Made by a program: the position numbers and the translations under genes. This document shows, piece after piece, positions 46,423 to 58,284 of a stretch of 64,000 bases of DNA. The DNA is from Anthopleura xanthogrammica (taxonomy: Eukaryota; Cnidaria; Anthozoa; Actiniaria; Actiniidae), in contig OZ025215.1 in assembly GCA_964019055.1 (NCBI GenBank), positions 12,200,111 to 12,264,110 on the forward strand. Reading direction: 5' to 3'. Below the pieces are notes generated by a model, which saw nothing but the letters and a program-made list of their open reading frames with translations, had not been told where the DNA came from and searched no databases. The stretch's first letter is position 1; each line of letters starts with the position of its first letter.

Positions 46423-46775
46423 TTTATTATATCCATTTGGAAATCATAATAGATAGACACTAAATTTGTACAAGTACAAAAGTATTTATTAATAAGTAGC
46501 TGTTAAAATCATCCATTTTGTTTCTTTTTGTAACAAAAAATTGCAGTCAAACTTGAAAAAAGCTACATTTTATGTTCCTTATTTGCTGTAATCTGATTGG
46601 CTGATTACATACAATCCTGTAATCTGATTGGTTACCTTTTCTAGTGTTGCATTGTGATTGGCTGACAAAAAGATGCGATTCGGACTCAAAATAGTGCGAT
46701 TCGTGCTTGAATCAATCTACTGAGAGCCAATCAGATTACAGGATTTGCTAGTGATTTCAAAATGGATATAATAAA
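46423..46775. repeat. MITE with TTATTATATCCATTT termini
   Basis: The left end TTATTATATCCATTTGGAAA and the right end TGATTTCAAAATGGATATAA are inverted. Inside, CCTGTAATCTGATTGG faces CCAATCAGATTACAGG. A single end of the same family lies at 40405-40450. Confidence 0.8.
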
Positions 46776-47480
46776 CACAAGTATTATAGGTGGTTTGGAA
46801 ACATTTCTAAGGGTATAAAACTAAGAACCAGGGTGCTTACCATTTGTTATTCCGTACTGGGTAAATTTTATCTGGAACCAGGATTGTGAAACATAACTTC
46901 AAATACTGAATGGAATGTTGCGGAGACTACTGATAAAACGTACGGCGGTTGACACCATAACTTCCGGTAAATGGTACACGCGTCTCAGTCCCAACAGAAA
47001 AAAAAGCGGGAAAAGTTCGCCTTCCGGTATGGGTACACGCACTTACCGGGGAAAAAAGCGGGAGCGACCTTAATTCAAAGGTAGACGAGTTTTCCGGAAC
47101 TTTCAAGTGTCATTTTTTACATGTTTTTTTTTTAATTTCTTATTTCCGTATAAATGGTAAGCACCCAGGAATTTCTTCTTGGAACAAATAACAACAGCTG
47201 AAAAGAATGTAGAGCAGAAATTGTCAAACATGACCTCCATAAGTGTATAGGGTGAGCATGAGTGACGTACCTGCACCCATACGCTTCGAATACGGGACCG
47301 GATATACACGTGTCCCGTGTAAGAATGCCGTATGAACCGGTCCGGTTAGTTTCATAGGCTATGTTTCATGGGCGTTGTTCTGTGCGGTTCTATCATACAC
47401 ATGTCCTAATCATTATCCCTTGCCATATAATACACAAATATACGAAAGATTTGTTCTACAGAAATGTTCATCAACACAAA

Positions 47481-50400
47481 TCACTCGTCGTCACTAAAAT
47501 TGTCTTTACTCCTAGCTGATTCGCGAGAATTAGAGCAGGAATCGTTACTGCTTCCATCAGGAGAGGGTGCGACTCTATTATCATGTGACGAACCACTATC
47601 CTCAGTCTCTTCCTTCTTGTCATTCTTTGTGTCGGTGTCGGTATCAGCATTGTCTTCTGTAGGTTTAGAGTTCTCTTTCTGCATTTCTTTTTCTCGGCGT
47701 AGCGCTTGTATTCGTCGGTCGATGGCTGTGTACAGCTGCTGGATATCTTTTGGTCCAGCCTGGGATAATACAAAAACACAGTTGTCTTGAATTCCATTAA
47801 TCCCTAGGTTGTTTCAGGGTTCAATAATTAATAGGTCTTTTCTGAATTCGATAACTAGGATGCATTTTGGTCTAGCTTCGGTACAAACAACACCAGTTAA
47901 GGGATGGCGAACAAAATATGTTTGTACTGAAGGTAGACCATGTTCCCTATCTCAGAAAAGGTCTAATGATTATACAACTCACTGCTAAAATTAATCCTGG
48001 ATCTGCCAGTGGATAAAACCTTACAGTACAGACTATTGAAATGTGTATATTATGATTGTACCATACTGTGAAATACTCTGAAAAACATTCTGAGCCCCAG
48101 ATGGAAAATTTGTTTTTCTGAGTATTTCACAGTATGGTACGATCATATACACATTTCATTGCATCATCATACGCATACCATGTTTATAGTACAGACTATT
48201 GTAATAGTTCTGTAGATGGATAATACTTACCATTATAAGATATATTTTCACGTCATTTTCTGCCTCCATGACTGTGATACGCAGACTTTTGTCATTAGCA
48301 TGGTCTAATGTCATCTCAGGCCACAGTTTGCTATTGAGCATTACTCGTAGATGTCCTTGTGTCCTCATCACTTAAACACCATTAACAAAACACCCAAATA
48401 TTGGTCACACATTCATTACAAAACCATAGAGATTTAAGATTGTAGTAGTTCTTTAGTCACAATCTAGTATTCTAGTGTAAATTTACGAATTTTGCAGAGG
48501 GAGAAAACCGAGCAAACTGCATGCATACCAAACAAGTGCATCTTGAAAACTTTTTCTTAATGTCACACCAACATGGGATGATACCAAGATATCATGTAAC
48601 AAAATATATTTTATATGACATGAATTGTCTTTATGACACTGCTATTATTTAACCTCAAAGATGATAAAAAGCATAAAAAGTAGCAAGTGTACTAATATTT
48701 TAAGTGAAAATTTTTTTGAGTTTGAACATTGTATTATGATTAAACATGCTTTGGCAGTTCAACTGCCATCACCAGTGATGGGAATAACAAACTCTGAAAA
48801 GGTGGGTATATATAATAAATGAAAAAAGAATGAAGAAAACTAATAACTCTATCTATGATTGACATAATAATAACTGTTTATTCGCGATAAATTAGCAAAA
48901 AGAAGATAAAAGAGGTTATCCCATCTCCTAATGATGAACATGATCAACAAGCTAGTTCATCAAGAACTGACTTAAACCAGTAAATATGAAGCTCCTCTTT
49001 TATCTTAAGGCTAAATATGAACATCCCCTGATCTATTATGCTAAAAGAGTTTGCTGAGCAAGCTTTGCGACATACCTCTGAATTGATGAGAGGTTTGAAC
49101 ATTTACCCACAAACAGTAACTTGGTTGGTCTAATTTTGCATTTTAAATTGTTGATTAAAGATTATGACAATCAAAAACTCACCCAGACGAGACTGAAATG
49201 TACTCTCAGAAGTTGATTGGCGCATGTCATTCAGCTTTAATAAGCCACGCCCCTTTTCTCTCCAGGAATGGTTTTCAGCATCAAATAAGAAGAGTTTGCA
49301 ATTAATCTGTGAAAAAAAAACATGAGACAAAATCAGGGCACAATTCTGTCAAGTGCATAAAAAAACTGCCAAGCTCAATCCCTACTGATGTAACATGTGA
49401 ATAGAGTTTGTTAGATGTGTTGTTCTTCAAGGGTTTTACTCTTGGTACTCTGGTTTTCCTCCCTCCACAAAAAACAACATGGAGATGAGAGTTGTATAGT
49501 GATCTCACGTGAGAGCCATATGGCCTGGGGTGAGAACCAATGGAGTTCAAAGAGATGAGAGAGCGTGCGAGAGTAAGAAGTTGTGCAATGTTTATACAAG
49601 AAAAAATGTATTAAAACTGTCATCAGAGTCCAAATATGCATACCAATGTGTATGTGTGTTGGTGAGTGTGGGGGAGTCCTAATATACTTACAAATGTGTG
49701 GGTGGGGGCTTAGATTGGAAAATTTAGTAAATATCAGCAAGAAATGTTGGGCTATACTGTAACTTCCCAGCCCTTCCTTCTCCATGCTCCCTGGGTAGTG
49801 GGAGTTTGGATAGTGTCATACCCATAAACATTAACCCCTGGCTAAGGAGACTGGGAAACCTCCCCATATCATGACATCAAATAAAGATTTATTTATTTAT
49901 TTTTTAAGAACCACTTGTCCAATGGATTTTACTCACTTGCATGACATTTCTCTCCTTCTCTTCGCCAGTCACCACCTCTACTTCCTCCAGCTGTGACTTA
50001 CATGGTGTCATCTTTTGATACACATTAGCAGCTTCTGCAAGTGTCATCTGCTGCTTGTCTGGGGAAGCATGTGGGATATCTGGCCCTTCTTTATCAGCAC
50101 ATGCTTTGGCTACTTCCGCTAGGGTTTTGGGTTCACCCTCTTCTTTATGAAATAAAAATATTTAAATTTGTTTTACATTTGTTCACCTATTACTCAGTGG
50201 TAATGAAAATCAGCTTGTATTCTGAGCTTGGAGGGATTACTTTTTTGCTTGGAAAATGCAGAGAAAACTAGGAACAGCTCCACAATCAGGTAATAAAGTT
50301 AACATAATGATTATACTGTATATAATGTTCCCTTCTCAACCCTAACAGTCTCCATGTAGTTTATGAAGATGATATAACCATACGTAGGTCATAGTTAATC

Positions 50401-53400
50401 AACTATACAGTACACACCAGTCAGTGTTGTTTTCTCTGTGCTTGATGGTCTGTCATCTTGTTTTTCTGGACTGCTATCTTTATCTTGACCTGCCGCAGTT
50501 AACTAAGTAGAAATAAAAGCAATACTTATTCTTAATTTTGAATCTCAACTTTCTGTTTCAATATAACAAACATTTTGAATAAAAATATATGTTCTATAAA
50601 ATGTTCATGCCTCCTTCTATTGAATAAAAGTGTTGAAGCCTATGAAACTCCCCAGCCCTTGGAAATTCACCACTCCTCTATGGGGATGGGAATGTATGGA
50701 TGCTGGATGAGACTGCTAGTTTCTGGCTTCTTGCTATTCATTTTTGGGAGCACGTTAGCACCTTCTGAATTCATTTGAGTGATCTCAAAACAATGACTCC
50801 AAGTCGAGGTTGGACTTGATGTGTTCATACATTTACTGTATTATTTATCAAGTCCAGCATTGACCTGGAGGGAGCCATTGTTTCATGGTCACTCAAGTAA
50901 AATCAGGAAAGGTTTATGATTGTATTTATGCATAGTGCCCCTCAAATTTGATGATAATGAACCAGAATGACATGAATGATGGGTCCTCACAAGAAACAAT
51001 ATACCTAATTGCCTAAGATATTGCTATGCAAGTATGTTTCCACCTGATTCAAATCTTTTAGGAATGAGATTCTTTGTCTGTTGCATCTGGATATTATGTG
51101 GAAAGTCTTGGAACAAAAGTTCTTATTCTAAAAGGTTTTGAATTGGGCAGAAATGTACATAGCAACGCATTAGTTGACTAAGTCTATTAAGGTGAACCTG
51201 GGGACTTACCACTACACGTTCACCCATGTTACGACCAAAAACAAAACTTTCTGATTTCTTGTTATCATTAGCCCTGAAAGAAAACGAAAAAGCATATAAT
51301 TACTAATTCAAAATACATTGAACTTAGTCTTTAATTCTACTATAGTCTAAAGAAAATTTAATGCTAACAAACTGTCTTCTTACTGGTCATTTTTGTCCAG
51401 GAACATTTGAAAGTAGTTTTTGGCTTCTCCAGACAGAGGCTCTGGTGCTGTGGCACCTTTCCTGTTTTCGGTGCTGGATGATTCACTGGTTGATAAACCA
51501 AAAGTCTGGAAAATAAGTTAGAAAGAGAATGAATGAATGAATGAAAGGGAGAAAGAAAGAAATGAAGGACGAAAGGTTACCAGGGTTCAAGTGTCCCTAT
51601 ATTTCCTATATTTTTTAAGTTAATTCTTATTTCCCTTCCACCGGTACCAAAGTTTATGAGCTTGATAATAATTTTTTTCTTTTCTTTTCTGAATACGATT
51701 ATAGGAATTATAGGACATTTAAGAACTATATAGGGGAACATAGGGGAGCTTAGAAAATAAAATATAGGAAATATAGGGACACTTGAAGCCCTGGGTTACA
51801 TGTACATGCAGAGAGGAGCTATGGTAGATTTACTGCTGTCTCACCTTGGGAAGAGATGAAGTGGTGTTAGAATTCTCTCCTGCAAAAGTTAGAAATGTTT
51901 GAAAAAATATTTAGTCACAACTACTAGCATGATTGAACCAACCACAACAGGACCAGCCCTACATTATATGTCTGTGATAGACTGCCACATAAAACTGCTC
52001 TAGCTTAAGTGAGTCTGTCACTAACCCATGCTTGATGCTCCTGTTAAGTTCTTTGCAGCCTCCGTCAAAATAGAGGGTTTGAGTTTGAACTGTTTTGGTT
52101 CGTTTTCTTCTTCTAATGAACCTGGAATTTACAGAAAAGTAAAAGATTGTTAAATAACCACAAATACACATGCGTCATCTAAAAGATCTTGAACTGACAC
52201 TCATAGAGGATATCCAAAACAGTAACCCGTCTCCTGACACACTGGAATTACAAAGGGTGAGAGGGTTGCTTAAACTTATCTAATGAAAGCTGCTGGGACG
52301 AAAGAACTCTAAAACTTTGACAATATCCTGTGAAGAGGAATGGATATGTTCTTGAACTACCTAAGTTATACACCTCTTTCTACCAATAATTCCTAATTTT
52401 GGTGTCAAAACAAAATATTCTCTTGAGAATTGAAATCTTTTTGATTTGGAACTTAGTGCAATATGTCTTTAGAGGGACTGACTGACAAGTTTTTCTCGAT
52501 ATGAATCAACTTGGTGAAAGAAGATGGTATCAGAGGGGAAAAAGAGGGCACCTCTAAAGTATATAGTATAAAGTATATATATAATGGTAGTGTTTACTAA
52601 CTTTGAAAGGTTTTGGCCACTTTTTTGACAGGTGATAAAGGTCCATCTAACAAAATAACGAATAATAAATTTTTTACAGTATTATGCAACATAACTAAAT
52701 TAACAATTCATTTTTTATCTTCATGTTATGGCATTATCATTATTATCATTATTATTTATTATTATTATTTACCAATATTTAGCCAGGAGTTTGCCCCTTC
52801 AGCATTGCTGATATCAATGGGGGTCCTGCAACCATATTGGTATTACTCCACATTGGTTTTTTCACTACCAAAGCAGCCTTTGACACTACCATCAAAATGG
52901 CTACCAGTTCTTTGTCTTTTGGCTCTCTTGGCAGAGGGGGGTCCAGGGGTTGTGAGAGGGAAGGAATAGTCTGCCCTCCTTTTGCACAAATATAAAAATG
53001 TGTTTACAAATGAAAACATTTTCCCTGATAGATTTTCATTCAGTTTACTTGAAGCTCTCAAATTTAATCTCGGTCAATTTGAGACTCCATTTTATCACCA
53101 TTTCCCTGCCTTAAATGGGTTTCCTGTGGTATTTGCGACATGCTTACTTTGCCTTATGAGGAATAAAAAGACAGTCACCCCTTTTAAAAGTCCTGGATCT
53201 GCCACTTCTCGGTGATGACAGCAAGTCACTGGTGTCCTCACAAGTTGGATCACTTAGTGTGGCTTAGAATGTACCGAGCTCTGTGAGCCAAACGAAAACC
53301 ATGTTTAAACTAAAAAAATAGTCTCAATATCTAACCTCCTTCTGTTACATCCTTGTCGTCATCAGATTCAGCTGTACGCTAAACAAATAAGAAAAACTTT

Positions 53401-54865
53401 TAGAAAATCAAATCCCAGGGTTTGCAGAGATGATGGTTACAGCAGCCCCCCCCCCTCCCCCCCCACACACACACGCAAAATGATTTTCTGTTATGAGTTG
53501 AATAACGTTTAGACATGATTTCAATGCAAAAAAAATATTTGCATTTGCCCCTCAAAACAATTTCAAAATTTTCAGGGGGTGGGGGCATTCCTCCTGACCA
53601 TCCAGACAAGCCCCCCCTAACTCAAACTATGGTCCATGGTCCCATGGCAATGTGATTTGCTATCAACCCAACCACCACATTTCTTCCCAAGCATTTGTCC
53701 AGAAATCTTCTCTTGAATATACGAGAAAAGACATTGAAATTGTCTGGTTTCGCCCACCCAAATATCTTAGACCATACGCAACTGCCTCAGTATGATTGAC
53801 ATCAAAAACTAATTATAAAATCACAATTATCTCACAGTAAGAATTAAGCAACAATTTATTAAAATTAACCATGCCTCACTAATGATTTATTGCAATCCAA
53901 ATAGGTTATTTACCAACCAGGAGTCAGATAGGGAAAAACCTCAAGTCTTGAATATATGGACAGAGGCCATATAGGCCGAGCTCCATTTTCAAGGCTTAGG
54001 GCACAGTTTTCCCCTACCCGGACTGACTTTAGAACTATATATAGCTTAAATGAAATTAAGAAAAACTGAATTAGGAAATATGGGCAATGCTGGTAACATG
54101 ATTAATTTAAGAGATTTTTTTTGTATTTTATTTAGACACAGAGATCTTGAAATTCCTATTAAAATAACATTTTAAGATCATTTTAAGATTTTGTCATAAC
54201 TTACCTTTTTCTTTACAGCATTCCTGTTTCCCTCTTCTAACTCGGAAACACTCTTTTCTTTATGTAAAGGGGAATTTTCGCTGTCTGAGTTCGTTCCCTC
54301 CTCTGCCTCAGAAACACTCTTCTCTTGATATAGTGGAAAATTTTCACTGTCCGAGTCTCCCGTTGTTTCGTCCTAATGTGAAGCAAACAGTTCAAAGTTT
54401 ATGAACTTTTTGAATCGCAAATTCCAATACAGATTTGAAATGAAAGTTAACTCGTACGACGAAGAAGTAAACGTTGTTTTTAGGACGATAATTTTTACCT
54501 GGTTTTTGACTCTTTCCGACATGTTTTGCCCAAAAACAAACTTAGGAGGAGCCACTACTGAGCCTTAAAGATAACACAGAAGAAAATACAGTCAGTATTC
54601 ATACTAAAACTAAGTAAAGCAACTAAATTAAACTCCGGGTTGTTGATAATATTTTTCGCGGGAAGAAGGTAAAAAGAGCTCAAATTTGAATTCTGTTAAT
54701 CAAATGTTTCTTACCTTGGTTGACGTTTGTAGAATTGTCTTCAACAACTGCAGAAGCTGAAAAAGATATTAATAAACTCGTGTTACTCTGAGTATATCAG
54801 AAGCTGTATTTAGGGAATATTTTGAACAGAAATAAGTACAAAAACTCACACTCACTTTCTGCCAT
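47481..54865 (-). CDS. RANBP3: Ran-binding protein 3
   Basis: Complete gene, 15 coding exons, 513 residues: 54856-54865, 54715-54756, 54499-54563, 54205-54372, 53336-53378, 52905-52970, 52026-52121, 51845-51879, 51384-51505, 51210-51273, 50418-50502, 49937-50139, 49183-49306, 48231-48370, 47481-47759. RanBP3 is a nuclear cofactor of CRM1/XPO1 that binds RanGTP. Seen: FVFGQNMSERV near residues 26-36, a basic NLS PPSAKRAKRQRTG near 119-131, FKLKPSIL (human-like FRLKP) after it, NYFQMFL and a second FVFGRNMGERVV near 226-237. The Ran-binding domain spans about 320-440 (VVTGEEEKRNVMQ, CKLFLFD, WREKGRGLLKLNDM, LRVMLNSKLWPEM). The tail is acidic, ending SDDE. The second exon boundary and the NLS exon acceptor are the weakest calls. 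Exon 54205-54372 contains an internal duplication. Confidence 0.94.
47829..47970. repeat. MITE-like inverted element in RANBP3 intron
   Basis: The left end TTAATAGGTCTTTTCTGA and the right end TCAGAAAAGGTCTAATGA are inverted. Inner words GGTCTAGCTTCGGTAC and GTACTGAAGGTAGACC also face each other. Confidence 0.75.
48035..48160. repeat. Near-perfect long hairpin in RANBP3 intron
   Basis: Arms of about 50 bp (ATTGAAATGTGTATAT ... GTACCATACTGTGAAATACT) pair with the complement ending ACACATTTCATT around a loop of about 22 bases. Confidence 0.88.
49379..49560 (+). repeat. SINE-like or related dispersed unit in RANBP3 intron
   Basis: Contains AACATGTGAATAGAGTTTGTTAGATG and CTCTGGTTTTCCTCCCTCC, resembling parts of the units at 58285 and 60420. 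Truncated or diverged. Confidence 0.4.
50773..50903. repeat. Foldback element, AAGTCGAGGTTGGACTTGAT family (copy 1)
   Basis: The arms ATGACTCCAAGTCGAGGTTG and the facing CCTGGAGGGAGCCATTGTTT enclose TTGATGTGTTCATACATTTA. A second copy lies at 61938-62061 in a CCDC78 intron. Confidence 0.8.
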
Positions 54866-55223
54866 TTTGATTTTTAGTGAGAGATTGATGGTCCATGTGC
54901 GCTATTAGGTACTATATCACTCAGGGTTACCAAGTGAGGAACATTATATCACATCATTTATCAACCCCTAATAAAGGTATCCCATAAGCAATATTCTTTT
55001 CAGCATTGGTTTATTCTTTACTTTGTCAAAATTATATAAGCCAAAATGTTACATCATTGTAAAAATATATTATAATTAAGTTTTTTGTTAATTTTACTGC
55101 AAAGTTTTGCTTTAGGGAAGATTTTAGAAATGGTCGAAGGACCGGAAGTATTACAGCAAGGCCGGAAGTAATTTTGTTGCGCGGAAGATTCCGAGCCAGC
55201 GAAATTGACCGCTGTCAAACAAG
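54866..55223. promoter_or_regulatory. Head-to-head promoter of RANBP3 and the FBXL12-like gene
   Basis: Only 358 bp separate the divergent start codons. Near the right side, CCGGAAGTATTACAGCAAGG and GGCCGGAAGTAAT carry two ETS-type CCGGAAGT sites, and the FBXL12-like ATG sits in CAAGATGGCG, a YY1-type context. No TATA box. Typical of shared housekeeping promoters. Confidence 0.6.
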
Positions 55224-56264
55224 ATGGCGTCCAACCAAGCAGCCAAACGTCGTGCACACTATTCAAAAAACGCTGCTAAAATTGTCCAGACGTCACAGAT
55301 CTGCAAGCTACCTGACAATATAATGCTAATAATCTTCAGTTTTCTTGATATCAAGAGCTTGTGCGCAGGATCTAAGGTCTGTCGTCGGTGGTATCATCTT
55401 GGCAAGGACCGCTCCCTCTGGAGGTCTGTAGACCTCCGTCCATGGCCTTTAGCTCTCAGAACTTTGTGGAAAGTCGTTCGAAATAGAATCTCGGAGAGTG
55501 TTATTGAATTACAGATTAAGGGGTTTATTGGTACGGCTAAAAAAAATGACAAGATTTCATTGTCGTTGCTTGAGGAAATCAAAACAAAATGTCCAAATTT
55601 GGAAAAACTTACATTGTGCTACTGTGACATGAGGAATGTTGAAGTGAGGTGCCTTCCTTATTCGCTGAAGTCGTTATCTTTGGATCATTCTATTATTCCT
55701 TTAGGCTGGTTTGACAGCTTAAAGACAGACCCATTTCTAAAGGATTTTGAGGACCTTAACCTTACTTATTGTACTCGTGTATCTGATACCGATGTTAATA
55801 GCATTGGGAAACTCTCTACTCTAAAACGGTTGAATGTTAGCAATTGTTATAGAATTACGGATTATGGAGTACAATGCATCGCTACAAAACTTGCTAATCT
55901 CACTCATTTAGACCTTTCAGACTGTACACAGGTGACAGACCTTGGTCTTCATCACATTGGACGACATTTAATCAATTTGAGGTCATTGAGCCTTCAAAAC
56001 TGTCGTTCTGTCACAGACACCGGTATTGGGGCCTTGGTATACAGTCTAAAAGACCTCAATTATTTAAGTTTATCAAAATGTCATGAGATTTCTGACACTG
56101 GGTTGGCTAGTATTGCTGAACACTGCAAGAAGTTGGCCATTTTGAACATTTTGGAGTGTCCCAAGATTACATCAGCAGGACTGGATAGTGTCAAGACAAT
56201 GCTTCCAAACTGTGCCATTGAAAGATTTAAAGATGATATACAGTGTGCCCACACCAAGGGGTAG
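55224..56264 (+). CDS. FBXL12-like: F-box and leucine-rich repeat protein, FBXL12-like
   Basis: Single exon, 346 residues. The F-box is at about residues 27-70 (CKLPDNIMLIIFSFLDIKSL, VCRRWYHLGKDRSLWRSVDL). A Leu-rich-repeat domain runs from about 80 to 335, with cysteine-type repeats such as LNLTYCTRVSDTDV, LNVSNCYRITDYGV, LDLSDCTQVTDLGL, LSLQNCRSVTDTGI and LSLSKCHEISDTGL. FBXL12 is a substrate receptor of SCF (SKP1-CUL1) ubiquitin ligases. The match to FBXL12 rests on the RPWPLALRTLWKVVRN segment after the F-box, LPYSLKSLSLDHSIIPLGW and the ending LPNCAIERF; other FBXL members share the repeats. The start was chosen for its YY1-type context next to RANBP3. AATAAA at 56821 may be the poly(A) signal. 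Confidence 0.9.
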   Translation: MASNQAAKRRAHYSKNAAKIVQTSQICKLPDNIMLIIFSFLDIKSLCAGSKVCRRWYHLGKDRSLWRSVDLRPWPLALRTLWKVVRNRISESVIELQIKGFIGTAKKNDKISLSLLEEIKTKCPNLEKLTLCYCDMRNVEVRCLPYSLKSLSLDHSIIPLGWFDSLKTDPFLKDFEDLNLTYCTRVSDTDVNSIGKLSTLKRLNVSNCYRITDYGVQCIATKLANLTHLDLSDCTQVTDLGLHHIGRHLINLRSLSLQNCRSVTDTGIGALVYSLKDLNYLSLSKCHEISDTGLASIAEHCKKLAILNILECPKITSAGLDSVKTMLPNCAIERFKDDIQCAHTKG

Positions 56265-56364
56265 GGGTGGGGCAAGGGGGTAAGGTACATGTATTTGGAT
56301 GTACCAAATTTTGATTATCTATAAATAAGATATTATGAATATTCCACTGGATATTAATAGCCAC

Positions 56365-56522
56365 AGGTCTTGAAATAACAGCTGGTCAACATCCGGTCAA
56401 ATCTTTGGCTTACAAGCCATTTTGACCAATAATGTTGAGTCAGAAACAGGGTATAAACAAGCTAAAACTAATTTGGGCCAGTCATCATAACTAGCAACTG
56501 ACCGGTCGTTATTTCAAGCCAC
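56365..56522. repeat. MITE of the AACAGCTGGTCAA family (copy 2)
   Basis: TCTTGAAATAACAGCTGGTC at the left and ACCGGTCGTTATTTCAAGCC at the right are inverted. The interior AAACAAGCTAAAACTAATTT is shared with 10905-11092. Confidence 0.8.
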
Positions 56523-57114
56523 CAAGCTACCTCCTTACAATGGTTGAATATTAGACACTAGAAAAAGAGGTGGCTGCTTAGATTAGAGAGGATTTTTCAT
56601 GCAGCCATGTTGTAGGAGTGAACATGAAATGTTTTTACATAACAAGAATGTTTTTTCCTGAAGAAAAATTTCTATTTTTTCCTTTAACATGGTTGCTATG
56701 AAACTCATCTATAGGTAACAACACTTTTCATATTTCTACGACCTACCAACTTTAGACATCTGCCGTTTTGGATTCCATCAATCAAACTTACAATGGACTG
56801 AGTTCATTCCGATCATGAGCAATAAAGAAATTTCCATGTTGAAATGGCTGTTCACAGGAATGTCAAAATGCTAGACGTGTGGAGTTGGTTATGCATTTTT
56901 TATGAGTAATGTATAATAGTATCCAACATTTATGAGTTCTCTGGTTTCACCTTTTCTTCTCTATGAGAAGAGAGGGGAACCTTCTTCCATGCAGGGAACT
57001 GAGTCTGTAACTAATGATAAGTATTTACCAAAGCAAAGTATAAATTTACTTTGGTAAATGACAAATCTAAGTACCATAAAATACAGAAAATATTCATATC
57101 GTGATGGTGAATAC

Positions 57115-57312
57115 ACCTCTTCATCTTGGACATAATGTTTTCCCAGTTCAGACCAAGTATCATTCTCTTGAGAATAAGATTCTTTGTTTGAGCTGTATCC
57201 ATATTCATGTGTCTTCTCATGTGCAACTGTCACACAGAAGTGCTACTGTAAGGAATGATATGTGGTCTGAAATGGGAAAATATTACACCCAAGCTAAAGC
57301 AGTCTATTCACT
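57115..57312. repeat. Foldback repeat with conserved NDTWSEMGK peptide (copy 2)
   Basis: The minus-strand arm reads ENDTWSELGKHYVQDEEV, the plus-strand arm RNDMWSEMGKYYTQAKAV, and the minus interior [20 protein letters not shown]. Copy 1 is at 13625-13806. The arms are inverted relative to each other. Confidence 0.65.
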
Positions 57313-58284
57313 AGAAAAAACGGAGTCATGTCTAAACAACAGCACACTGACCTTACCACAGGTAACCCATCAAAGCTTTTTTAAACTATTAAATCAAGCT
57401 GGCTTTACTCAAGGTTCACAAAAAAGAGTATTATTTTGCTCTCAACATTTTTATTGCTAATTAAATTTTAATTGACATTAATGAGATGTGTTCTATGTTT
57501 AACGCATGGATGACATCCCATGTACTATTTACAGTCTCACTATTAATAATATTATTACCTTTTATAAATCTTGCTAATAAATAAATAATTTAAAAGAAAG
57601 AATGAGTCTTTATCATTGTTTTCTATTCCATTATAAAGTTCAAGAAGTCTGAATAAGTATACACACTTTTATTGCACAGTATTTGTTTCTTTATACAAAA
57701 CTTGTTTCTGATTGGATGATTGGCTGAATAGAGCAGAGAGGAACATGCATTGAAATATTTCCATTTAGCCGTTTCTCCCTCCACAAAAAAACCCGAACAC
57801 TTAATAAGATTATTTGATTTTCTACCTTTTTATATGCTTGCTCTTCCCATATTTTTTCATTGTTTCTCCCTCCTCCCTGTCTTTTTTAGCCATTTCTCCT
57901 TCCTCACTGATCCGTTCCTCTTCCCTAGAGCTGAATATGTACATTCTTGTAGTTTTTGTCAGATTATATTTTAATAACACGTCTTGTTAATCTTGGGAAT
58001 GCTTTTCAACAAGCATTTCTTGTAGGTTCTTTATTCCCATTTTTCTATTTCCCCCATCGTCTCCCATAATAAGTTTCATGTCCATTAGAAGGTAAGGCTG
58101 CATCTGCACTGTTAGTTCTGTCATTCTTACCTAGCTAATAGCTTTCTCAAGTCAGTGATCTCTTTTAGGTATCTAATTATTGAATAAAATAAAACTATTA
58201 CTATTAAAAAATAAATTTTGAACTCACTAATTCTCAGTTAAAGCGATGGGCATTGTCTTGTCCAGAATTTCATAACCTTGAAAG

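Larger units (their letters stand above)
45806..47480. other. Intergenic region between G-gamma and RANBP3, MITE-rich
   Basis: No exon recognised. Contains a MITE end near 46145-46235 (GTTTTTGGCGAGACG, ending GTGGATATGGCC), the two inverted elements listed separately, and the RANBP3 3' flank. Confidence 0.6.
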
